Assembly (NCBI GenBank): GCA_035691185.1
Contig: DASSJN010000161.1
Coordinates: forward strand, 1-28,975
DNA: 28,975 nucleotides
Direction: 5' to 3'
From: RPQJ01 sp035691185
GTDB taxonomy: Bacteria; Pseudomonadota; Gammaproteobacteria; Steroidobacterales; Steroidobacteraceae
The position numbers and the translations under genes were made by a program. The notes below the pieces were generated by a model. The model was not told where the DNA came from. It ran no database searches and saw only the letters and a list, made by a program, of their open reading frames with translations. Numbering within the stretch: position 1 is the stretch's first letter; every line of letters starts with the position of its first letter. Below, one piece after another: positions 23,151 through 28,975 of the stretch.

Positions 23151-23657
23151 ATGACCCGCTACCGGAAACCGCAGGCGGCCGGCTCCAGGTACGCGACCCC
23201 GGAAGGTGCGAAGCGGTTGCGCGCCGAGCTCGACGATCTGTGGCGCGTGCAGCGACCGCAGGTGACCAGGGCCGTGCAGGAGGCCGCGGCGCAGGGCGAC
23301 CGCTCCGAGAACGCCGAGTACACCTACGGCAAGCGACAACTGCGCGAGATCGACCGTCGCGTGCGGTTCCTGCGCAAGCGACTCGAGGGCCTGGTCGTCG
23401 TGAGCCGGCCGCCCGACGACCGCAGCCGCGTTTTCTTCGGCGCCTGGGTCACGGTCGAGGACGAATGCGGCTCGGAATCAGAGTTCCGCATCGTCGGGCC
23501 CGACGAACTCGACCCCGCGCGACGCTACGTCAGCATGGATTCGCCGCTCGCGCGTGCGCTGATGGGCAGGCGCGCCGACGACGAAGTCACGATCGAGGTC
23601 CCTGGAGGCCGGAAGACGTACGTGGTTGTGGAGATCCGGTACGAGGAGAGTGTCTAG
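23151..23657 (+). CDS. greB: transcription elongation factor GreB
   Basis: A 168-residue Gre factor that enters the RNA polymerase secondary channel and stimulates transcript cleavage in backtracked complexes. The N-terminal coiled coil (about 15-80) carries the acidic tip GDRSENAEY (Asp50, Glu53). The C-terminal FKBP-like domain includes DECGSESEFRIVGPDE and YVSMDSPLARALMGR. RKPQ near the start and the SRYATPEGAKRLRAELDDLW run are GreB-like rather than GreA-like. The last codons, AGT GTC TAG, are the first heptad of repeat copy 4, so the final two residues and the stop codon are supplied by the element. Faces the GFA gene tail to tail. Confidence 0.95.
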   Translation: MTRYRKPQAAGSRYATPEGAKRLRAELDDLWRVQRPQVTRAVQEAAAQGDRSENAEYTYGKRQLREIDRRVRFLRKRLEGLVVVSRPPDDRSRVFFGAWVTVEDECGSESEFRIVGPDELDPARRYVSMDSPLARALMGRRADDEVTIEVPGGRKTYVVVEIRYEESV

Positions 23658-23751
23658 TGTTCAGTGTCTAGTGTTCAGTAGGACGCCAACCGCGTCGGCG
23701 CGCGGCGCAGCCGCTGGTCGACTGTCCACTAGACACTAGACACTAGACACT
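23649..23751. repeat. heptad palindrome element, copy 4 (between convergent genes)
   Basis: The cleanest copy. The left arm (23649-23679) alternates AGTGTCT and AGTGTTC twice and ends with AGT; the right arm (23721-23751, minus strand) has three AGTGTCT units, one AGTGGAC and AGT. The arms match at 27 of 31 positions in register. The core (23680-23720) is GC-rich with GGCGCAGCCG. The left end contributes the greB stop; GAGGAAGGC separates the right arm from the GFA stop, which is the TGA of TGAGGAAG. A hairpin here could end both transcripts (inference). Confidence 0.85.
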
Positions 23752-23758
23752 GCCTTCC

Positions 23759-24202
23759 TCACGCGTGGTCCGCCGGATCCTTCCGCGGCAGGTCGTCGCC
23801 GAGTTCCACCCACGGCACGTGGCTGCTCCAGTACGCGTGCATCTGCGGCGTCAGTGTCGCGGCGACCTCGGGGTCGAGGCTGGCGAGCGTCACGTGCAGC
23901 TCGCCGGGCCAGTGTTTCGATTCGAAGAACAGCGGAGTGCCGCAGCGTCCGCAGAAGCTGCGCGTCGCATCGGGCGACGATCGGTAGATCCGCAGCCGAT
24001 CGCCCGAGCCGACGAACGAGAACCTGTCGCCCGGAACTCCGAACCACGTGACGAAACCCGCGCCCTGGGCGCGGCGACACATCGAGCAGTGGCAATGCGC
24101 CACCCACAGCGGCGGCATCGGCACGCGGTAGCGGATGGCGCCGCAGAGACAGCCGCCCTCCGCGTGGCCGCCGTCGCCTGCAGGTGCGGAGGGCTCGCTC
24201 AC
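23759..24202 (-). CDS. GFA/CENP-V domain protein
   Basis: A 147-residue member of the GFA family (named after glutathione-dependent formaldehyde-activating enzyme). The zinc-binding cysteines are all present: CLC (18, 20), CHCSMC (37, 39, 42) and CGRC (84, 87), with the TPLFFES segment following. Most family members have no proven substrate; glutathione-linked aldehyde chemistry is only one option. The GTG start overlaps the TGA of homospermidine synthase (GTGA), so it is the second gene of that operon. Its TGA stop is the outer edge of repeat copy 4. Confidence 0.92.
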   Translation of the reverse strand: MSEPSAPAGDGGHAEGGCLCGAIRYRVPMPPLWVAHCHCSMCRRAQGAGFVTWFGVPGDRFSFVGSGDRLRIYRSSPDATRSFCGRCGTPLFFESKHWPGELHVTLASLDPEVAATLTPQMHAYWSSHVPWVELGDDLPRKDPADHA

Positions 24203-25617
24203 ACTACCCTGACGTTCTTGAACTGCCAGGGATCGGTCTCGTCGAGGTCTTCGGGAAACAGGCGGGCTCGATCGACCAGCGGGTGCCACTCGGTGTACTC
24301 GCCCACGACCAGGCCGAGGTACGGCCGGCAGATCTCGAGGATGCGCTTGTAATCGATCTCGTCGGGTTCGACGATCCCCGCGTTCGGGTTCTCGATGGCC
24401 CAGATCAGTCCGGACAGCGCGGCGACCGTCACCTGCAGCGAGGTCGCGCTGTTGTGCGGCGCGAGCTGGCGCGCCTCCTGGATCGAAAGCTGCGAGCCGT
24501 ACCAGTAGGCGTTCCGCTTGTGGCCCGCGAGCAGCACGCCGAGTTCGTCGATGCCGCTCGTGATCTCCTCCATCATGATCCGCTTGCGCTCCTGCATCTC
24601 CCAGTTGCGGCCAGCGAGCTCGTGCACCGACAGCACGGCGTTGTCGCTCGGGTGATAGGCATAGTGCACGGTCGGCCGGTACACGACCTGCTCGCCCTTC
24701 CTGACCGTCAGGTAGTCCGAGATCGAAATCGACTCGCCGTGCGTGATCAGGAAGCCGTGGAAATGGCCGACCGTCGGCGTCCACGTGCGCACGCGCGTCG
24801 CGGCCCCCGGCTGCATCAGGTAGATCGCGCTGCCACGACCGAAGTCGTGCTTCTTGCCATCGCGCGGCCAGTTCTTCTCGTGCGAGCCCCAGCCGAGTTC
24901 GGCGGGCTGGCAGCCTTCGCTGACGAAGCCGTCGACCGACCAGGTGTTGACGAACTCGCCGACCTGCTTCGGGTGCCCCGCGGCGACCTGCGTGTCGCGC
25001 TCCGCGATGTGGATGACCTTGACGCCGAGTTGCTGCGCCAGCGTCGCCCACTCGGCGCGCGTGTTCGGCTCCTCGTACTTGTGGCCCGTGTCGTTCGCGA
25101 TGTTGATCAGCGCCTGCTTGACGAAGTGCGAGACGAGACCGGGGTTGGCGCCGTGCGTGATCACCGCGGTCGGGCGGTGCTTGTTGTCGCGCAGTGCGAG
25201 CGCTTCCTCGCGCAGGGCATAATTCGTGCGGCGCGAAGGCGAGATCGTCGGGTCGGTATAACCACCGGGCCACGGCTCGATGCACGTGTCGAGGTAGAGC
25301 GCCCCCTTCTCCCAGCAGAGCTTGACCAGCGCGAGCGACGAGACGTCGACCGACAGGTTGAGCAGGAAGTCGCCGCGGCCCACCAGCGGGTCGAGCACGT
25401 TCCTGAAGTTCTCGCGCGTCAGCGGGTGCTTGACGAAGCGCACGCCGTATTCCTGCGCCTCCTGCGCGCCGCCTTCGTCGGCCGTCACGATCGTGATCTG
25501 GTCGGGTTTGATGCCGACGTGGCGCAGGATCAGGGGCAGCACGCCCTGGCCGATGCTCCCGAAACCTACGAAGATCAGACGGCCGGGGAAGACGACGTGA
25601 ACGGGATAGCTGGCCAT
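24199..25617 (-). CDS. hss: homospermidine synthase
   Basis: NAD-dependent synthase that makes sym-homospermidine from two putrescines, or from putrescine and spermidine. Its 472 residues are close to the Blastochloris enzyme (477). The Rossmann motif GFGSIGQG is at 18-25; further hallmarks are LDTCIEPWPGGY, HGANPGLVSHFVKQAL, the AWEG-region equivalent NTWSVDGFVSEGCQPAELGWG and NPNAGIVEPDEID near the C-terminus. The ATG at 25617 (MASYPVHV) fits the family start; an upstream in-frame extension of 20 residues lacks similarity. No strong Shine-Dalgarno is visible. It heads an operon with the GFA gene. SpeA on the plus strand 2 kb away supplies the agmatine branch to putrescine. Confidence 0.95.
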   Translation of the reverse strand: MASYPVHVVFPGRLIFVGFGSIGQGVLPLILRHVGIKPDQITIVTADEGGAQEAQEYGVRFVKHPLTRENFRNVLDPLVGRGDFLLNLSVDVSSLALVKLCWEKGALYLDTCIEPWPGGYTDPTISPSRRTNYALREEALALRDNKHRPTAVITHGANPGLVSHFVKQALINIANDTGHKYEEPNTRAEWATLAQQLGVKVIHIAERDTQVAAGHPKQVGEFVNTWSVDGFVSEGCQPAELGWGSHEKNWPRDGKKHDFGRGSAIYLMQPGAATRVRTWTPTVGHFHGFLITHGESISISDYLTVRKGEQVVYRPTVHYAYHPSDNAVLSVHELAGRNWEMQERKRIMMEEITSGIDELGVLLAGHKRNAYWYGSQLSIQEARQLAPHNSATSLQVTVAALSGLIWAIENPNAGIVEPDEIDYKRILEICRPYLGLVVGEYTEWHPLVDRARLFPEDLDETDPWQFKNVRVV

Positions 25618-25660
25618 GATTTGTCTTGAGGAAACCTTGTGTCTGGAGTCGGACCCAAGC

Positions 25661-25675
25661 GCGATAGTGTATCGC
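25661..25675. promoter_or_regulatory. 15-bp palindrome upstream of homospermidine synthase
   Basis: A perfect inverted repeat GCGATA-GTG-TATCGC lies 43 nt before the hss ATG in a 69-nt gap. Size and place suit an operator, but no regulator gene is nearby and no clear -35/-10 pair can be assigned. Confidence 0.35.
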
Positions 25676-25686
25676 AATCGCGGTGA

Positions 25687-26364
25687 TCAGCCTCGTGGAG
25701 GCCCCTCGCGCCAGTGTGGCGGGTAGGTGCGCTCGTAGCCGGGCAGCCGTTCCATGCGCCCGATCCAGCGGGCGATCGCCGGATACGTCGTCGCCATCGG
25801 CAGGAAGCGCGACCGCAGGTCGCCCGCCTCGCGTTTTTCCATCGCGCGCAACAGCAGCATGATGCCGGGGAACACGACGACGTCGGCGGCGGAAGGCCGC
25901 TCGCCGACCAGCCAGTCGCACTGGCTCAACCGCCCCTCGATCGTGCGCGCCTCGCCCGCGACCAGGTGCATCGCGCGTGTGACCTGCTCGGCGTCCTCGT
26001 CGAGCGTCTCGAGGAAGACGGCGGACACGATCTTCGTGACGTACTGCTCCGCGTAGGCCTGGTATTCGCAGATGACGCGCATGATCGTCGCCGCTTCCTC
26101 GGGCGTGGTGCCGAACAGCGGATGCTCGGGATATTTGCGGTCGAGGTACAGCAGGCAGGCGAGCGATTCGAACACGACGAAGTCGCCGTCCTTGAGCACG
26201 GGCACGCGGCCCCGCGGGTTCATCCGCAGCATCTGCGGCGACTTGTGCTCCTGCTTCGAGAACTGCAGCACGTGCGACTCGTAGGGCACGCGCTTGTACT
26301 CCAATGCAAGCAGCACCCGCCACGAATAGGGGCTTCCGCTGCCCCAGTAGAGTTCGATCGCCAT
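25687..26364 (-). CDS. glutathione S-transferase family protein
   Basis: A cytoplasmic GST fold of 225 residues. The N-terminal thioredoxin-like domain (1-80) has GSGSPYSWRVLLAL, with Ser in the usual Ser/Cys active-site region, the cis-Pro segment GRVPVLKDGD (about 52-61) and FESLACLLYLDRKYP (about 65-79). The helical C-terminal domain includes LVGERPSAADVVVFPG (about 151-166), the N-capping box of GSTs. The class is not clear; the Zeta/Theta/Beta-like bacterial group is likely. GGAGG lies 5 nt before the ATG, a strong start. Divergent from the sulfurtransferase gene. Confidence 0.93.
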   Translation of the reverse strand: MAIELYWGSGSPYSWRVLLALEYKRVPYESHVLQFSKQEHKSPQMLRMNPRGRVPVLKDGDFVVFESLACLLYLDRKYPEHPLFGTTPEEAATIMRVICEYQAYAEQYVTKIVSAVFLETLDEDAEQVTRAMHLVAGEARTIEGRLSQCDWLVGERPSAADVVVFPGIMLLLRAMEKREAGDLRSRFLPMATTYPAIARWIGRMERLPGYERTYPPHWREGPPRG

Positions 26365-26471
26365 GAAATCCTCCGCGTCAGTGGGTGCCTGCCTGCCCGG
26401 CCTGCGAGCATGCGTTGCTCTTGCAGCGCGCCCCGCACGGGATTGTACTGGGAGGCACGGAGGAATCGACG

Positions 26472-27329
26472 ATGACCTGGCAGACGCTCGTGACAGCCGA
26501 ACACGCCGCGACGCGGCTCATCGACCCGCGCCTGCGCGTGTTCGATTGCCGCTACCAGCACGGGAATCCGGCGGCCGGGCGCGAGGCCTACCTGCGCGGC
26601 CACCTCCCCGGTGCGATACACGTCGACCTGGACCACGACCTTGCCGCGTCGCAGACTCCCACCAGCGGCCGCCATCCTCTGCCGGCGCCGGACGGTTTCG
26701 CCGCGCGCCTGCGCGCGTGGGGCGTCGACGAGGATTCGCTCGTGCTCGCGTACGACGACGCGAGCGGCACGTGGGCCGCGCGGTTCTGGTGGATGGCGGC
26801 GAAGTGGCTCGGCCACGCGCACGTCGCCGTGCTGGACGGCGGATTGCGGGGCTGGACCGCGCTCGGCCTGCCGGTGACGACCGCCATCCCGCCGCCGCGG
26901 CCGGCCGGCGACTTCGGGGGTCGCCACGATCCGGAAGCGACCGTCGACGCGGACGCGACGCAGGCCGCGGCAAACAGCGCGGACTGGCGAGTGCTCGATG
27001 CACGCGCCGCGGAGCGCTATCGCGGCGAGGTCGAGCCGATCGACAAGGTGGCAGGCCACATCCCCGGTGCGCGGAATCGCCCGACGACGAGCGTGGTCGC
27101 GGCCGACGGCACGTTCCTGCCCGCCTCGGAACTCAAGGCCGTGTTCGCACGTGACCTGGACGGCGTCCCGCCGGAGCGGACCATCGCGTACTGCGGCTCG
27201 GGCGTCACGGCCTGTCACGTGCTGCTCGCGCTCGAACGCGCCGGGCTGCCCGGGGCGAAGCTGTATCCGGGCAGCTGGAGCGAGTGGTCGCGGGATCCAA
27301 AGCGGCCCGTGGCGAAGGGAGGTGTCTAG
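26472..27329 (+). CDS. sseA: 3-mercaptopyruvate/thiosulfate sulfurtransferase (tandem rhodanese)
   Basis: A 285-residue protein with two rhodanese domains: a structural N-terminal one (about 1-140: RVFDCRY, GHLPGAIHVDLDHDLA, LDGGLRGW) and a catalytic C-terminal one with active Cys231 in CGSGVTAC. The CGSGVTA loop is typical of mercaptopyruvate sulfurtransferases, whereas thiosulfate enzymes usually have CRKGVT. The ATG at 26472 has GGAGG 8 nt upstream; 29 earlier in-frame residues lack similarity. The stop codon and last codons (GGT GTC TAG) fall in the first heptad of repeat copy 5, as for greB. Confidence 0.93.
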   Translation: MTWQTLVTAEHAATRLIDPRLRVFDCRYQHGNPAAGREAYLRGHLPGAIHVDLDHDLAASQTPTSGRHPLPAPDGFAARLRAWGVDEDSLVLAYDDASGTWAARFWWMAAKWLGHAHVAVLDGGLRGWTALGLPVTTAIPPPRPAGDFGGRHDPEATVDADATQAAANSADWRVLDARAAERYRGEVEPIDKVAGHIPGARNRPTTSVVAADGTFLPASELKAVFARDLDGVPPERTIAYCGSGVTACHVLLALERAGLPGAKLYPGSWSEWSRDPKRPVAKGGV

Positions 27330-27462
27330 TGAATAGTGACTAGTGAAGAGTCGGAGCGCGCGCTGCGCGCCGCCTCGCCCGGCGTGCCGGGAAAGGTCGG
27401 CGGGTGAGCGCCCACGCGCGACGCGATTCGGACTATTCACTAGTCACTATTCACTAGTCCCT
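27321..27462. repeat. heptad palindrome element, copy 5 (diverged heptads)
   Basis: The left arm (27321-27351) has GGTGTCT, then AGTGAAT, AGTGACT, AGTGAAG and AGT. The right arm (27432-27462, minus strand) has AGGGACT followed by AGTGAAT, AGTGACT, AGTGAAT and AGT. The arms match at 27 of 31 positions. Both arms share the AGTGAMT variant not found in the other copies, so they changed together. The core (27352-27431) is 80 nt, longer than in the other copies, and has GC-rich inverted repeats (for example CGCGCGCTGCGCGC). It lies between the sulfurtransferase and speA genes, both on the plus strand; T-rich CCCTTTTTCCTC follows the right arm. Confidence 0.85.
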
Positions 27463-27529
27463 TTTTCCTCTATCTTGCGCCCCTCTTTTTTCCGGCCCTG
27501 CGCCGCTCACGGGTGGAACGACCAAGACA

Positions 27530-28975
27530 GTGGACAACACCGCACAGCGCAAGACGGGCTATGACCCCTGGAACGTCGAGGATTCGCTCGACCTGTACGG
27601 CGTCAAGGCCTGGGGCAACGGTTACTTCGGCATCAACGCCGCGGGCCACGCCGTCGTGCGGCCGGACTGGACCGCCGGACGCGAGATCGACCTGCACGAG
27701 GTCATCACGGGTCTCGCCGCCCGCGACCTGACGACGCCCGTCGTCGTGCGATTTTCCGACATCCTGCGGCACCGACTCACGCGCATCCGCGACGCCTTCG
27801 AGACGGCGATCGCCGAGAACGAGTACAGGAACCGCTACTGCGCGGTGTTCCCGATCAAGGTCAACCAGCAGCGGCTCGTGGTCGAGGAAATCTACGGCTA
27901 CGGCCGCGAGTTCGGCTTCGGCCTCGAAGCGGGCTCGAAGCCCGAGCTGCTCGCCGTGATGGCGCTGACCGAGGGCGAGTCCGAGCGGCTGATCGTCTGC
28001 AACGGCTTCAAGGACGACAGCTACATCGAGGCCGTGATCCTCGCGGCCAAGCTCGGCCGCACGATCATCCCGGTCGTCGAGAACTTCGACGAGCTGCACC
28101 TGATCCTCAAGCACGCGAAGAAGTACGACGTGCGGCCGCGGATCGGCGTGCGCGTCAAGCTCGCGAGCGAAGGGGCCGGTCGCTGGCGGGAGTCGTCCGG
28201 CGAAAAGAGCAAGTTCGGGCTGTTCGTCACGGAGATCCTGCAGCTCTTCGACGTGCTGCGGGCACACGGCATGGAAGACTGCCTGCAGCTCGTGCACTGC
28301 CACCCCGGCAGCCAGCTGCAGGACATCCGGCGCGTGAAGGACGCCGTCACCGAGCTCGCGCACGTCTACGCCGAGCTCAAGCAGATGGGCGCGGGGCTGC
28401 AGTACATCGACATCGGCGGCGGCCTCGGCGTCGACTACGACGGCAGCCGCACCAACTACGAGTCGTCGATGAACTACACGCTCGCGGAGTACGCGAGCGA
28501 CGTGGTCTATCGCATCGGCAGCGTCTGCAACGCCCGCGGCATCGACCATCCGATCATCGTGAGCGAATCGGGTCGCGCGATCTGCGCGCACCACAGCGTG
28601 CTGGTCTGCGACGTGCTCGGCAGCTCGCGGCTCGACCGCTTCCGCATCAGCGACGGCGACGAGCAACAGGTGCGCAACACCAACGACATGCCGCAGCCGG
28701 TGAAGGACCTGCTCGACGCCTATCGCTCGGTCACGGAACGTCGCCTCGTCGAGTGCTACCACGACGCGCTGCAGGCGCGCGAACAGGCCCTGCAGATGTT
28801 CGGCGTCGGTTACCTGAGCCTGGAGGCGCGCGGACTGGTCGAGCGCCTGTACTGGGCGACCTGCGCCAAGATCCGCGATCTCTGCCGGCGCCTGCCGGCG
28901 GTCCCGGAGGAACTGGAGGATCTCGAGACGATCCTGAGCGACATCTATTTCTGCAACCTCTCGATCTTCCAGTCG
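27530..28975 (+). CDS. speA: biosynthetic arginine decarboxylase SpeA (5' part)
   Basis: PLP-dependent decarboxylase converting arginine to agmatine, the first step of the agmatine route to putrescine. The window holds the first 482 codons of about 630, cut at the right edge with no stop. The PLP lysine is in VFPIKVNQQR (Lys110). Other family segments are FGFGLEAGSKPEL, GEKSKFGLF, CHPGSQLQDI, IDIGGGLGVDYDGS and the SESGRAICAHHSVL block. Start: GTG at 27530 (MDNTAQRKTGYDPW), since no ATG is in frame upstream and the family's conserved region starts soon after. The upstream GGTGG is a weak ribosome site. The gene lies downstream of repeat copy 5. Confidence 0.96.
   Translation, partial: MDNTAQRKTGYDPWNVEDSLDLYGVKAWGNGYFGINAAGHAVVRPDWTAGREIDLHEVITGLAARDLTTPVVVRFSDILRHRLTRIRDAFETAIAENEYRNRYCAVFPIKVNQQRLVVEEIYGYGREFGFGLEAGSKPELLAVMALTEGESERLIVCNGFKDDSYIEAVILAAKLGRTIIPVVENFDELHLILKHAKKYDVRPRIGVRVKLASEGAGRWRESSGEKSKFGLFVTEILQLFDVLRAHGMEDCLQLVHCHPGSQLQDIRRVKDAVTELAHVYAELKQMGAGLQYIDIGGGLGVDYDGSRTNYESSMNYTLAEYASDVVYRIGSVCNARGIDHPIIVSESGRAICAHHSVLVCDVLGSSRLDRFRISDGDEQQVRNTNDMPQPVKDLLDAYRSVTERRLVECYHDALQAREQALQMFGVGYLSLEARGLVERLYWATCAKIRDLCRRLPAVPEELEDLETILSDIYFCNLSIFQS

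Noticed and set aside
23649..23751. CRISPR-like or simple-tandem-repeat reading of the heptad arrays
   Set aside because: Units are 7 nt with no spacers, and arrays come as inverted pairs of fixed length around a core, so neither description fits.
25627..25654. GAGGAAAC...GTGTCTGG...AGTCGGA as a degenerate repeat arm upstream of hss
   Set aside because: Some features match (GAGGAA edge, AGTCGGA inner end), but the 7-nt phase is broken and there is no second arm. It could be a decayed copy but cannot be supported.
27470..28762. 430-codon minus-strand ORF antisense to speA
   Set aside because: Val/Asp/Leu-rich antisense frame with no domain; the speA frame on the other strand is unmistakable.

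Overview
The window reads as a piece of a GC-rich (by eye about two thirds GC) gammaproteobacterial chromosome. Pointers to that group are an E. coli-type PlsB of about 819 residues, GreB, a biosynthetic arginine decarboxylase of the SpeA type, and the LemA/TPM-domain gene set. The order cannot be fixed from sequence reading; a Xanthomonadales/Nevskiales/Steroidobacterales-like organism is my guess. I see no tRNA, rRNA, CRISPR array, integrase or transposase. Long antisense ORFs are abundant, as expected at this base composition, and are not annotated.

Layout. Positions 15-4824 (minus strand): a small lipoprotein, a SAM methyltransferase overlapping plsB by 4 nt, plsB, and an AI-2E/PerM-type membrane protein. 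Positions 4880-6744: an SDR enzyme facing a small alpha/beta hydrolase, then an alkyltransferase-like (ATL) DNA-repair protein. Positions 6861-12194: a fused HyuA-HyuB 5-oxoprolinase whose 3' end overlaps, tail to tail, an orphan contractile-tail sheath gene. Positions 12285-16770 (minus): a probable transcription unit lemA > TPM membrane protein > soluble TPM protein > L,D-transpeptidase lipoprotein > Rieske-type oxygenase. Positions 16820-19709 (minus): an M13 metallopeptidase lipoprotein and a second methyltransferase. Positions 19791-23066: a DUF2721 membrane protein, an atypical SDR, a DUF4382 lipoprotein and a 65-residue protein, the last two with intrinsic terminators. Positions 23151-28975: greB, a GFA-type protein overlapping homospermidine synthase, a GST-like protein, a tandem-rhodanese sulfurtransferase, and the 5' part of speA, cut by the window end.

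How genes may work together. SpeA (arginine to agmatine) and homospermidine synthase (putrescine to homospermidine) point to a homospermidine-based polyamine supply, although they lie on opposite strands. The oxoprolinase, GST, GFA and mercaptopyruvate sulfurtransferase genes all touch glutathione or thiol chemistry, but they are separate units. The lemA-TPM-TPM-transpeptidase run looks like an envelope module.

The most distinctive signal is a family of intergenic palindromic repeats. Four full copies (about 5687-5783, 6750-6852, 23649-23751, 27321-27462) and one solo arm (4505-4535) share one plan: each arm is 31 nt, built of four 7-nt units (consensus AGTGTYY, variants AGCGGTY and AGTGAMT) plus a closing AGT, around a GC-rich core that often carries GGCGCAGCCG. 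They abut genes very tightly: TAG or TGA stop codons of five flanking genes lie in or right at the element ends, and one copy occupies the 5' leader of the oxoprolinase gene. Other points of note are the lone sheath gene, a Rieske oxygenase lacking the second iron-ligand His, and an SDR lacking the catalytic Tyr.
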